From the NCBI RefSeq assembly GCF_036271055.1, contig NZ_DATBBJ010000100.1:94856-158855 (forward strand): DNA of 64,000 nt, read 5' to 3'. Source of the stretch: Scandinavium sp036271055. GTDB taxonomy: Bacteria > Pseudomonadota > Gammaproteobacteria > Enterobacterales > Enterobacteriaceae. Shown here one piece after another: positions 26,213-34,503 of this stretch; within the stretch, counting starts at the first letter, position 1, and each line of letters starts with the position of its first letter. Position numbers and translations under genes: made by a program. Below the pieces are notes generated by a model, which was given only the letters and a program-made list of their open reading frames with translations, did not search any database and had not been told where the DNA came from.

Positions 26213-26908
26213 ATGAAACATGATCATTTTGTTGTTCAGAGCCCATCAGCCCCAGCCAAACAACTGCTGCTGCTGTTTCATGGCGTAGGCGATAATCCGG
26301 TGGCGATGGGGCAGATTGGCAGCTGGTTTGCGCCGCTGTTTCCTGACGCGTTGATTATCAGCGTCGGCGGGGCAGAACCTTGTGGCCCAACGGGCCGCCA
26401 GTGGTTTTCGGTACAGGGCGTGACGGAAGAAAATCGTCAGCAGCGCATTGATGCGATTATGCCGACGTTTATTGAAACGGTTCGCTACTGGCAAAAAGAG
26501 AGCGGTGTTGACCCGCAGGCGACAGCGCTGATTGGTTTCTCACAAGGCTCGATTATGTCGCTCGAAAGTACCAAAGCGGCCCCAGGTTTAGCCTCGCGAA
26601 TTATTGCCTTTAACGGACGTTTTGCCACGCTGCCAACAAAAGCCAGTACCGCGACGACCGTGCATTTGATTCACGGCGGGGAAGACGGAGTGATTGATTT
26701 AGCCTATGCCGTGGCGGCTCAGGAAGCGCTGGAGCAGGCGGGTGGGGATGTGACACTGGATATCGTCGACGATCTCGGTCACGCCATTGACGATCGCAGT
26801 ATGCAGTTTGCGCTCGACCATTTGCGTTTTACCGTGCCGAAACACTACTTCGACGAAGCCCTGAGCGGCGGTAAACCGCAGGATGACGATATTATCGAAC
26901 TGCTGTGA
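26213..26908 (+). CDS. ypfH: Carboxylesterase YpfH
   Basis: 231 residues, alpha/beta hydrolase of the phospholipase/carboxylesterase group. Nucleophile S110 in LIGFSQGSIM, acid D158 in HGGEDGVID and base H190 in DDLGHAID form a complete triad; LLFHGVGDNP supplies the oxyanion side. E. coli YpfH shows esterase activity on short acyl esters in vitro; the natural substrate is unknown. No signal peptide. It has its own strong RBS (AAGGAG) 79 bases after tmcA. Confidence 0.94.
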   Translation: MKHDHFVVQSPSAPAKQLLLLFHGVGDNPVAMGQIGSWFAPLFPDALIISVGGAEPCGPTGRQWFSVQGVTEENRQQRIDAIMPTFIETVRYWQKESGVDPQATALIGFSQGSIMSLESTKAAPGLASRIIAFNGRFATLPTKASTATTVHLIHGGEDGVIDLAYAVAAQEALEQAGGDVTLDIVDDLGHAIDDRSMQFALDHLRFTVPKHYFDEALSGGKPQDDDIIELL

Positions 26909-26929
26909 TTAGCCGCGAGCTAACAGACA

Positions 26930-26954
26930 GAAAAGCGCCCAATGGGCGCTTTTC
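26930..26954. terminator. Bidirectional terminator between ypfH and ypfN
   Basis: A perfect stem AAAAGCGCCC / GGGCGCTTTT with loop AAT lies between the convergent ypfH and ypfN genes. Confidence 0.9.
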
Positions 26955-26957
26955 TAT

Positions 26958-27149
26958 TTAAGGCTTTTTCTTTGGCCACTCGTCGTCGTCGTCCCACTTA
27001 TCGTTGAAATCACGATGCGGAGGAAGCTCCGGCTTGTTCGCCATGTATTTTTTCGGGTCGACGCGCTTGAGATCTTTGATGACGTTGAGAATAACGCCTA
27101 ACAAAAACACCAGCACCAGGATCCACCAATATTTTGCCAGCCAGTCCAT
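26958..27149 (-). CDS. ypfN: Small membrane protein YpfN
   Basis: 63 residues from the ATG at 27149, MDWLAKYWWILVLVFLLGVIL; a longer frame upstream runs into dapE and lacks support. One N-terminal membrane segment (about 7-25) is followed by a hydrophilic tail rich in charged residues (DLKRVDPKKYMANKPELPPH, then an Asp/Trp run). UPF0370 family; function unknown. It follows dapE by 26 bases on the same strand. Confidence 0.92.
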   Translation of the reverse strand: MDWLAKYWWILVLVFLLGVILNVIKDLKRVDPKKYMANKPELPPHRDFNDKWDDDDEWPKKKP

Positions 27150-27175
27150 GCCTGATACCTCTTTGAGTAATGCCG

Positions 27176-28303
27176 CTACGCGACAAGTTGTTCCATGATC
27201 CGCTGATACATCCGGGCCAGAAGCTGCAGGTCGGCGGCGTTCACACATTCATTGATTTTATGAATGGTCGCATTCACCGGCCCGAGTTCCACAACCTGAG
27301 CGCCCATCCGCGCAATAAAGCGCCCGTCGGACGTGCCACCCGTGGTCAGCAGCTGCGGTTTAATTTCATTATAGTGCTCAATGGCGTTCACCACCGCATC
27401 GACTAACTTGCCGCGTCCGGTCAGGAACGGTTGGCCGGAGAGCCACCAGTCCACGCTGTAGCGCAGTTCGTGTTTATCCAACAGCGCCAGGACTTTCTGT
27501 TTGATCATTTCATCGGTCAGTTCAGTGCTGAAACGGAAGTTGAACTGCACGAACAGATCGCCCGGGATCACGTTGTTGCTGCCAGTGCCCGCATTAATAT
27601 TGGCAATCTGCATGCTGGTGTGCGGGAAGAATTCATTCCCTTTATCCCACTCGATCGCCACAAGCTCATTGAGCATGGGGGCCGCGCGATGGACCGGGTT
27701 ATCCGCCAAATGTGGATAAGCAACATGACCCTGCACACCGTGAATCGTCAGGTTGCAGGTGAGAGAGCCGCGACGGCCATTTTTCACCACATCGCCAACC
27801 ACTTCGGTACTGGACGGCTCGCCGACCAGGCAGTAATCCAGGCGTTCGTTGCGCGCCATTAGCGCTTCAACCACTTTCACGGTTCCGTGCGTCGCACTGG
27901 CCTCTTCATCAGAGGTGATAAGAAACGCCAGACGGCCTTTATGGTTGGGATGCTGAGCGACGAAGCGTTCTGCCGCCACGACCATGGCCGCAAGCGACCC
28001 TTTCATGTCGGCTGCACCGCGACCAAACAACATACCGTCACGGATAGTGGGTTCGAACGGGGGATTAATCCAGCGGTCGGCATCACCCGCAGGCACGACA
28101 TCGGTATGACCGGCGAACGCGAGCGTTTCCCCTTGACCGCGCCACGCCCAGAAATTCTGCGTATCGCCGAAATCCATCGCTTCTACGGTAAAACCAATCG
28201 CGCGCAGGCGCTCAATCATCAGCGCCTGGCAGCCCGCATCATCGGGGCTAAGAGAAGGGCGGCGAATAAGCTGCTGAGTCAGCTCAATGACCGGGCATGA
28301 CAT
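27176..28303 (-). CDS. dapE: N-succinyl-L,L-diaminopimelate desuccinylase
   Basis: 375 residues, M20 metallohydrolase making L,L-diaminopimelate for lysine and peptidoglycan. Zinc ligands and catalytic residues are visible: H66 in FAGHTDVVPAGD, D99 in GRGAADMKGS, E133/E134 in SDEEAS, and the C-terminal histidine in VNATIHKINE. Its start codon is 3 bases downstream of the yffB stop, so yffB-dapE-ypfN is one operon, as in E. coli. Confidence 0.98.
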   Translation of the reverse strand: MSCPVIELTQQLIRRPSLSPDDAGCQALMIERLRAIGFTVEAMDFGDTQNFWAWRGQGETLAFAGHTDVVPAGDADRWINPPFEPTIRDGMLFGRGAADMKGSLAAMVVAAERFVAQHPNHKGRLAFLITSDEEASATHGTVKVVEALMARNERLDYCLVGEPSSTEVVGDVVKNGRRGSLTCNLTIHGVQGHVAYPHLADNPVHRAAPMLNELVAIEWDKGNEFFPHTSMQIANINAGTGSNNVIPGDLFVQFNFRFSTELTDEMIKQKVLALLDKHELRYSVDWWLSGQPFLTGRGKLVDAVVNAIEHYNEIKPQLLTTGGTSDGRFIARMGAQVVELGPVNATIHKINECVNAADLQLLARMYQRIMEQLVA

Positions 28304-28306
28304 ACA

Positions 28307-28660
28307 CTACACCTCGTTAAACGTCTGGTAACTGGAAACATTAAAACCCAGCAGCATAGGCTTACCGGGGGCGCAGAGCAATGGGCGTTTGATGATTGCT
28401 GGCATTTCGAGCATCAGCGCGGCGGCGGCATCGGCGTTGGTAATTGACGCTCGCAGCGTTTCATCCAGTTTGCGCCAGGTCGTACCGCGCGTATTCAGCA
28501 GCGCTTCCCAGCCCAATTCGGCAATAAACGTATCAAGTAATGCGCGGTCAAGGCCGTCAGCCCGGTAGTCATGAAAGCGGTACTCCAGCTGATTTTCTTC
28601 CAACCAGCGACGGGCCTTCTTGATAGTATCGCAGTTTTTAATGCCATACATCGTAATCAT
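28307..28660 (-). CDS. yffB: ArsC-like thioredoxin-fold protein YffB (Spx/ArsC family)
   Basis: 117 residues. The N-terminus ITMYGIKNCDTIKKARRWLE has one cysteine (C10) at the ArsC position, and IIKRPLLCAPGKPMLLGF follows near the end. The family includes ArsC, but YffB homologues show at most glutathione-dependent reductase-like features, and the role is not established. First gene of the yffB-dapE-ypfN operon. Confidence 0.93.
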   Translation of the reverse strand: MITMYGIKNCDTIKKARRWLEENQLEYRFHDYRADGLDRALLDTFIAELGWEALLNTRGTTWRKLDETLRASITNADAAAALMLEMPAIIKRPLLCAPGKPMLLGFNVSSYQTFNEV

Positions 28661-29014
28661 GATGAATCCTTTTGCGTCGAAACAGGTGAATCGCTCAGAT
28701 TTTTCGAATAATTAAAAATCAGGAAAATATCATACGCGAAATAATACCGACAACCAGACTATACGTCAGCAAAATATCTTCACATCTGAAGTGAATGAAT
28801 TTTCATTTAAATTGCATAATTGTGTGAAATCATATATCGGCATCACTGTTTCAGAATGTTGCAGTAAGTCACATTAAATTAATGGGTATCGGTCATAGTT
28901 ATGGCAAGCCCTGTGATACGGCGCATCGGGCCAGTTATCGCAGCAATGGGTTGAACCATCTTCACAACACCAGGTTCTTTTCGTACAATAACCATAATAA
29001 TAAGAGAGGCTGTT
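28661..29014. other. Intergenic region upstream of yffB and ypfM
   Basis: 354 bases without a gene over 20 codons, AT-rich in its left half. It separates the divergent yffB and ypfM genes and so should carry both promoters. An imperfect palindrome TTCAC-N7-GTGAA lies at 28779-28795. The right third, before ypfM, is more GC-balanced and may be a structured leader. I recognise no known RNA. Confidence 0.5.
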
Positions 29015-29074
29015 ATGATCGAACGTGAACTGGGAAACTGGAAAGATTTTATCGAAGATATGCTTCGTAAATAA
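29015..29074 (+). CDS. ypfM: Small protein YpfM (19 residues)
   Basis: The ATG at 29015 is preceded by GAGAGG seven bases upstream and encodes MIERELGNWKDFIEDMLRK. It differs from the E. coli YpfM that I recall at one position (D for V at residue 16) and lies in the same place, between yffB and the acrD side. An amphipathic helix is likely. E. coli YpfM is expressed, but its function is unknown. A strong terminator follows at 29132-29158. Confidence 0.9.
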   Translation: MIERELGNWKDFIEDMLRK

Positions 29075-29131
29075 TTCCATAGTGGGTAGTGCGCTAGCTG
29101 TTTGAACGTTGTGTTACTTTGCAGAAGCGAT

Positions 29132-29158
29132 AAAAAAGCGACCTCAGGTCGCTTTTTT
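29132..29158 (+). terminator. Terminator after ypfM
   Basis: A perfect inverted repeat AAAAAAGCGACCT / AGGTCGCTTTTTT, closed by a minimal loop, is located 57 bases past the ypfM stop. Confidence 0.9.
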
Positions 29159-29402
29159 GCTTAGTTGTACGAATATTGTTCACGTTTTATGGTTTTTTTA
29201 GGTGGGAAACCAGAGGCGCGATTATTCCTCAAATTTTGCATCTATTGACATAAGCTATACAGTTTTCCAATGAATTTTTTCGATGTGGAAATTGAGTTTT
29301 TTTGGGTTGCAATACGTTTTACTGTGTTTTGATCGTAAAATTAATTCCGAAAAATAAAACGGGTATAATAAATTTCACTATTAACCAAGAACAGGGGGCT
29401 TG
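29159..29402. other. AT-rich intergenic stretch between ypfM terminator and iprA-like gene
   Basis: No gene seen. A TATAAT at 29364-29369 fits a plus-strand -10 for the small open frame at 29403; the -35 is poor. Base composition is clearly more AT-rich than the conserved flanks. Confidence 0.4.
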
Positions 29403-29552
29403 ATGCGCCAAGCTAGTTGGCTCAACGTATCGTTGACGTTTTATAATAAGTTCAACGTGTTAATTCTATCGAGCCTATTAATATTTGTCTGGCAGTTTGT
29501 TTATATCCAGCAGAATGCCACGTTCTATAGATATATAACCACCAAGCTTTAG
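29403..29552 (+). CDS. Possible 49-residue membrane protein
   Basis: An ATG at 29403 with AGGGGG just upstream, and TATAAT 39 bases before it, opens a 49-codon frame ending TAG at 29550-29552. It begins MRQASWLNVS and contains one hydrophobic stretch, NVLILSSLLIFVWQFVYI (about residues 18-35), long enough to span a membrane, with a basic/polar tail ending YRYITTKL. The last 75 bases lie antisense to the 3' end of the iprA-like gene. I do not recognise it. Promoter, RBS and hydrophobic helix together make it more than a random frame, but in AT-rich DNA chance remains quite possible. Confidence 0.35.
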   Translation: MRQASWLNVSLTFYNKFNVLILSSLLIFVWQFVYIQQNATFYRYITTKL

Positions 29553-30086
29553 GTCGCTTAATATTTTCATTATGCCACTACGGGAAAGTTGGGTTTTGTC
29601 TTTAATATATTCACATGCCGTTATTTTTGCGCGAAGGTTCTCAGGTTCAGTCATTAATCTTTTCAAATTATTACATACAATTGCATAGGTTGATACGCCA
29701 ACTGAAAGTGAACTGTATTCGAGGAATCGTTTTGAGTTATACATGAACACATAGGAAAGGTTGCGCCAGAGATCTTTTTGTTCTAATGTTTCGACGAATT
29801 CGTCACGTGCAATAACCTCGTAACGAATAGAGCCTCTTGCTTGAATATAAACATCGTGATTTTTTTCTATGAGTAAATTAACTCCAATAATGAAAGGTGC
29901 ACTGACGTTGGTGATCATAACATGATCTTTTTCACGAAATATTGAGATGACGCCTTCATGTATAATTATACAGACTGGAGCAGGATACCTGCTTAATGAA
30001 ATGACTTGTCTTTCACGTCCCGCTTGTATGCGTGAGGGGTCAGTAACAGCATTAGTCAGTGCAATAATGTGTTCTTCAGGTTTCAT
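29478..30086 (-). CDS. IprA/YaiV-like winged-helix regulator
   Basis: 202 residues. The N-terminal two thirds look like a degenerate cyclic-nucleotide-binding-type beta roll (VCIIIHEGVISIFREKDHVMITNVSAPFIIGV), and the end is a winged helix-turn-helix (CEYIKDKTQLSRSGIMKILSDLKLGGYISIERG). This is the layout of the IprA (YaiV) family; E. coli/Salmonella IprA affects hydrogen-peroxide resistance. These proteins lack the canonical cAMP pocket. The gene is AT-rich compared with its neighbours and has no counterpart at this site in E. coli K-12, suggesting horizontal gain. The target genes are unknown; the convergent small membrane frame overlaps its 3' end. Confidence 0.7.
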   Translation of the reverse strand: MKPEEHIIALTNAVTDPSRIQAGRERQVISLSRYPAPVCIIIHEGVISIFREKDHVMITNVSAPFIIGVNLLIEKNHDVYIQARGSIRYEVIARDEFVETLEQKDLWRNLSYVFMYNSKRFLEYSSLSVGVSTYAIVCNNLKRLMTEPENLRAKITACEYIKDKTQLSRSGIMKILSDLKLGGYISIERGILLDINKLPDKY

Positions 30087-30284
30087 GGCATGTCGTCCCC
30101 AGAGAGTATAGTTATGTTACAGTTTAGCAGATTTTTGATTTTTGTTGGTTTTATAAGTTTATGAAATCAGTCTGTTAGCGTGATAATCTGCTTCTATTAA
30201 AAATATCAACGAGGAAATTTATCTTAAGTTGCATGCGATGTTTGAAAATTTAACTGTAGTTACGAATTAATGCGTAACAATAAA

Positions 30285-30539
30285 CTAAATTTTTTCCTGT
30301 AGTGCATCAAACCAATGTCTGATGAGATCTAATCCAACATAAATAATGTTGTCGTCCTCTTGTTGGAGAGGTATGCATGGGTAAATACTGGGTTTTTCAT
30401 CTTCAAGCAAAGCTTTGATTTCTTCTTTGGTAAAACAACTGTAATCGTTTCGAGATAAATACCATCGATCAAAGTCGTCTTCGCACATAAGAATGCGAAC
30501 CTTGGTCGCTGTAATATCATTCCTGAAGGTTGATTTCAT
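30285..30539 (-). CDS. Hypothetical protein, 84 residues
   Basis: Start at 30539 chosen because AAAGAG lies seven bases upstream; a start at 30587 would add 16 residues without a good RBS. The protein begins MKSTFRNDITATKVRILMCE and contains FDRWYLSRNDYSCFTKEEI and IYVGLDLIRHWFDALQEKI. It is acidic and predicted soluble, with no signal or membrane segment. I do not recognise the family. It is AT-rich, on the same strand as the IprA-like gene but 198 bases upstream of it, in a patch absent from K-12. Confidence 0.55.
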   Translation of the reverse strand: MKSTFRNDITATKVRILMCEDDFDRWYLSRNDYSCFTKEEIKALLEDEKPSIYPCIPLQQEDDNIIYVGLDLIRHWFDALQEKI

Positions 30540-31098
30540 GGTCAATCTCTTTATTGAAGAACAAATGAATAGCATTACATAAGACATTAGTGGCTTTTAT
30601 ATTATAAATTAGCTTCTTAATCTGCTCTTCCTCTTCAGTATTTGAGGTTTGATTGAAATGATATTAGCAGTATTTTTAATATTTATATTAAATGTCCCTA
30701 TCATCCAGCTTAATAATATTAATTATAAGTGAAAGTATATCTTAATGTGATTGATTTTTTTTGGCAAAAAAAATTAGGGTCTAAAAATGGATTTATTACA
30801 TCTTGCTGATATACGCGATGCTGTTGTATGTGATTGTTTTTTAAGGAGTTAATTGAATTTCGGGAAGTGTTGTTTGGGTGGGGTGAAAATGCGAATTATC
30901 AGCATAAACTTTTTTTTTGATACCTTGAATCGTCATGTTTTCTCATGTGGAAAACAAAAAAATATTTTTAGAAACGCGCTTCAAGAAGATTAAACTCTAT
31001 ATACATATCTATCAGATAGGCCTGAAGGAATTCATTGAATGAATGTACCAGTTTGTACCTGAATATATGAGTAATAATCTCAAAAGTATTATCAATAC
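30540..31098. other. AT-rich gene-poor stretch upstream of the hypothetical gene
   Basis: About 560 bases with long A and T runs and no convincing gene. The frames at 30787 (21 codons) and 30853 (49 codons, TTG start) are too weak to call. The left part should hold the promoter of the 84-residue gene. The composition suggests acquired DNA. Confidence 0.45.
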
Positions 31099-31127
31099 AA
31101 AAAGACGATCGTTTTTTTGCGATCGCC
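31099..31127 (-). terminator. Terminator after acrD
   Basis: Read on the minus strand: stem GGCGATCG / CGATCGTC (one G-T pair) with loop CAAAAAAA, followed by TTTTTG. It lies 45 bases past the acrD stop. Confidence 0.75.
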
Positions 31128-31171
31128 TTTTATATAATGTCATTGCACTTTATTTAGTGGAGATGTTCAGT

Positions 31172-34100
31172 TTATTGCGGTTTCTCTTTCAGCGGGAAAC
31201 GGCGGCGTACTAACACGAAGAATAACGGTACGAAGAAGATAGCCAGTATGGTCGCAGAGATCATACCGCCCATCACGCCGGTACCGACCGCATGCTGGCT
31301 GCCAGAGCCTGCGCCAGTACTGGTGGCCATCGGCAGCACGCCGAAGATGAAGGCTAAGGATGTCATCAGGATCGGGCGCAGACGCTGACGGCAGGCGTGG
31401 AGCGTTGCCTCCAGCAAATCCTGGCCTTTCTCATTCATTTCGTTGGCAAACTCAACGATAAGAATGGCGTTCTTCGCCGACAAACCAATCACCGTCAGCA
31501 GCCCCACCTGGAAATACACGTCGTTCTCAAGTCCGCGCATCCACGTGGCGAGCAGCGCGCCGATAACACCCAGCGGCACCACCAACATCACCGAGAATGG
31601 CACCGACCAGCTTTCATACAGCGCCGCCAGACACAGGAACACCACCAGCAGTGAAATGGCATACAGGGCAGGGGCCTGCGCGCCGGAGAGGCGTTCCTGA
31701 TAGGACATCGCCGTCCATTCGAGGCCAAACCCGGTCGGCAGCTGGCTGACCAGCCGTTCCATGATATCCATCGCCGTACCGGTACTCACGCCAGGTGCGG
31801 CTTCGCCCACGATTTCCAGCGCAGAATAGCCGTTGTAGCGTTCCAGTCGCGGCGAGCCGGTTTCCCAGCGTGAAGTGGCAAAGGCTGAGAACGGCACCAT
31901 TTCACCGCTGCTGTTACGCACATACCAGAAATTGATGTCATCCGGCAGCATGCGATACGGCGCGGCCGACTGGACATACACTTTCTTGGTGCGCCCGCGG
32001 TCCATAAAGTCATTGACGTAATCCGAGCCCCAGGCCGTTTGCATGGTGTCGTTGATATCGTTGATCGACACGCCGAGCGCCTGCGCTTTGCGCTGATCGA
32101 TATCGATCTGCAACTGTGGACTGTCATCGAGACCGTTGTGACGCACGCGGGTTAAGTCCGGTTCATTGCTCGCCATATCCAGCAGTTTGTCACGGGCCGC
32201 CATCAGCGCGGTGTGGCCCAGCCCGGCGTGATCCTGCAACTCCATATCGAAACCTGCCGAACTGCCCAGCCCGCTGATAGCCGGTGGGTTGTTCGCGAAC
32301 ACGCGGGCTTCGTTGATTTTGTTAAACGCTTTGGTTGCTCGCTCGATAATGGCGAACGATGTTCCGGTTGACGAATCGCGATCGTCCCAATCTTTCAGGC
32401 GCACAAACATACGCGCCACGTTCTGACCATTGCCACCCGGGCCGGAGCCGATAGTGGCAAAGATGGAGGCAACGTTGGCCTGTTCGTTTTTAAAGAAATA
32501 GTCCTCAACTTTTTCCACCACTTTCAGCGTTTGCTGTTGAGTGGAGCCGCTTGGCAACTGGATAGACGTCAGGAACATGCCACGGTCTTCCTGCGGCAGG
32601 AAAGAGGTCGGGAGTTTGACGAACAGGATCACCATTCCACCGAGCAGCAGCACGTAAATCAGGATCCAGCGCAGACTGCGGTGCAGAATTTTTCCAACGC
32701 GGTTTTCATAGCGTTCGGCACTGCTGTTGAACACCCGGTTAAACCAGCCGAAGAACCCTTTCTGACCGTGCTGCTCGCCTTTGTGCAATGGCTTGAGCAG
32801 CGTGGCGCACAGGGCCGGTGTGAGGATCATCGCGACCAGAACCGACAACACCATCGCAGACACAATGGTCACTGAGAATTGACGATAAATGGCCCCGGTA
32901 GTGCCTCCGAAGAAGGCCATCGGGATAAACACCGCCGACAGCACCATCGCGATACCCACCAGCGCGCCCTGGATTTGCCCCATCGATTTGCGTGTTGCCT
33001 CACGGGGCGATAGCCCTTCGGAGGTCATGATTCGCTCGACGTTTTCCACCACCACGATGGCGTCATCCACCAATAGGCCGATAGCCAGCACCATCGCGAA
33101 CATCGTCAGCGTGTTTATCGAATAGCCGAAGGAGAACAAAATCGCGAACGTGCCCATCAACACTACTGGCACCGCGATAGTCGGAATCAGTGTCGCGCGG
33201 AAATTTTGCAGGAACAGATACATCACGAGGAACACCAGCGCGATGGCTTCCAGCAGCGTTTTCACGACGTCGTGAATCGAGGCTTTAACGAACGAAGTCG
33301 TCTCGTAGGCAATTTTGTATTCAAGCCCGTGCGGGAAGTAGTGCGACAGCTCGTCGAGTCGTGCCAGCGTGGCTTCGGCAGTTTGCATTTCGTTCGCGCC
33401 GGATGCCAGCTGAACACCCAATCCTGAAGCGGGTTTGCGGTTGTAGCGGCTCAGGTAATCGTAGTTTTCAGCGCCTAATTCCACTTTTGCCACATCACCA
33501 AGCGTCACCAGTGAACCGTCTTTATTGACGCGCAGCGTGATATCACGGAACTGCTGCGGCGTTTGCAGCAGCGATTGCGCATTCACCGTGGCGTTGAGCG
33601 CCTGTTTGTCCACCGATGGCGTACCACCCAACTGACCCACCGCCACCTGGGCGTTCTGCGAGCTAATGGTATCGGTGACATCCTGAGTCGTCATTTGATA
33701 GCTATTGAGCTTGGAAGGATCGAGCCAAATGCGCATCGAGTACTGTGAACCGTAAGCCGTAATGTTACCCACGCCGTTCACGCGACTCAGTGGCTCCTGC
33801 ACGTTACTGGCGACGTAGTCGGCGATATCCTGTTTATCCATGCTGCCGTCCGTCGAAACGAAGGCGATGGTCAGAATGTTAGTATCCCCGGTTTTACGCA
33901 CCGTCACGCCCTGATCCTGCACGGCCTGCGGCAGCTTTTTCAACGCCGATTGCAGCTGGTTTTGCACCTGCTGCATCGCTTCGTTAGGGTCAGTACCTGC
34001 GGTAAAGGTAATAGTGATCGTTGCCTGCCCGGCAGAGCTGCTCTGGGACGACATATACATCATGTTATCGAGCCCGGTCATATTCTGCTCGATAACCTGC

Positions 34101-34285
34101 GTGACCGTATTTTCCAGCGTTTGCGCCGAAGCGCCTGGATAGTTGGCGGTGATGCGCACGTTTGGCGGCGCTAAATCGGGGTATTGCTCAACTGGAAGCG
34201 ACAAAATCGCCAGGGTTCCTGTCAGACACAACAGAATGGCCAGCACCCAGGCAAAAATGGGGCGATCGATAAAGAAATTCGCCAT
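31172..34285 (-). CDS. acrD: Aminoglycoside/acriflavine RND efflux pump AcrD
   Basis: 1037 residues, inner-membrane proton-driven RND pump of the HAE1 class. N-terminus MANFFIDRPIFAWVLAI; twelve membrane helices in two repeats; the proton-relay aspartates are in AIGLLVDDAIVVVENVER (helix 4) and the lysine partner is in LSAKNAILIVEFANEMNEKG (helix 10). Periplasmic docking loops and the FGGTTGAIYRQFSVTI segment match AcrD more closely than AcrB. AcrD exports aminoglycosides, novobiocin and bile-type compounds with AcrA and TolC encoded elsewhere. Monocistronic; a BaeR-like box lies upstream. narQ-aegA, neighbours in E. coli, are missing. Confidence 0.96.
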   Translation of the reverse strand: MANFFIDRPIFAWVLAILLCLTGTLAILSLPVEQYPDLAPPNVRITANYPGASAQTLENTVTQVIEQNMTGLDNMMYMSSQSSSAGQATITITFTAGTDPNEAMQQVQNQLQSALKKLPQAVQDQGVTVRKTGDTNILTIAFVSTDGSMDKQDIADYVASNVQEPLSRVNGVGNITAYGSQYSMRIWLDPSKLNSYQMTTQDVTDTISSQNAQVAVGQLGGTPSVDKQALNATVNAQSLLQTPQQFRDITLRVNKDGSLVTLGDVAKVELGAENYDYLSRYNRKPASGLGVQLASGANEMQTAEATLARLDELSHYFPHGLEYKIAYETTSFVKASIHDVVKTLLEAIALVFLVMYLFLQNFRATLIPTIAVPVVLMGTFAILFSFGYSINTLTMFAMVLAIGLLVDDAIVVVENVERIMTSEGLSPREATRKSMGQIQGALVGIAMVLSAVFIPMAFFGGTTGAIYRQFSVTIVSAMVLSVLVAMILTPALCATLLKPLHKGEQHGQKGFFGWFNRVFNSSAERYENRVGKILHRSLRWILIYVLLLGGMVILFVKLPTSFLPQEDRGMFLTSIQLPSGSTQQQTLKVVEKVEDYFFKNEQANVASIFATIGSGPGGNGQNVARMFVRLKDWDDRDSSTGTSFAIIERATKAFNKINEARVFANNPPAISGLGSSAGFDMELQDHAGLGHTALMAARDKLLDMASNEPDLTRVRHNGLDDSPQLQIDIDQRKAQALGVSINDINDTMQTAWGSDYVNDFMDRGRTKKVYVQSAAPYRMLPDDINFWYVRNSSGEMVPFSAFATSRWETGSPRLERYNGYSALEIVGEAAPGVSTGTAMDIMERLVSQLPTGFGLEWTAMSYQERLSGAQAPALYAISLLVVFLCLAALYESWSVPFSVMLVVPLGVIGALLATWMRGLENDVYFQVGLLTVIGLSAKNAILIVEFANEMNEKGQDLLEATLHACRQRLRPILMTSLAFIFGVLPMATSTGAGSGSQHAVGTGVMGGMISATILAIFFVPLFFVLVRRRFPLKEKPQ

Positions 34286-34356
34286 CGGAATCAGGACCTC
34301 GTTACACGTATTTTTTTGTTATGACAGGCTTTGAACACTGTAGCGGCAAGGCCCGA

Positions 34357-34374
34357 GCGAAACGTGGAGAAATT
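34357..34374 (-). promoter_or_regulatory. Possible BaeR box upstream of acrD
   Basis: On the minus strand AATTTCTCCACGTTTCGC resembles the reported BaeR box TTTTTCTCCATDATTGGC, including the TTTCTCCA core. It lies about 75 bases before the acrD start, and acrD is a known BaeSR target. Match judged by eye. Confidence 0.45.
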
Positions 34375-34503
34375 AAGGAGATAGTGTAAATTATCATGCC
34401 GCTTTCCTGCATAAGCATACATAACTTTCATCAAACCAGCGTAACGACAAATCGTGTTACGGCGGGTAGACTTGAACGCGAATTCTGACGCTGTGGAGCC
34501 GTA

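Noticed and set aside
28874..29080. 68-codon minus-strand frame over ypfM
   Set aside because: It is antisense to the conserved ypfM and its leader, with no RBS and no recognisable protein features.
30853..31002. 49-codon frame with TTG start after AAGGAG, and a 21-codon ATG frame at 30787
   Set aside because: AT-rich DNA gives many such frames; no promoter, recognisable motif or hydrophobic helix supports them.
34286..34503. SdsN-type small RNA, encoded near acrD in E. coli
   Set aside because: The E. coli gene lies in the narQ-acrD gap that is not preserved here, and I could not align a convincing homologue or terminator.
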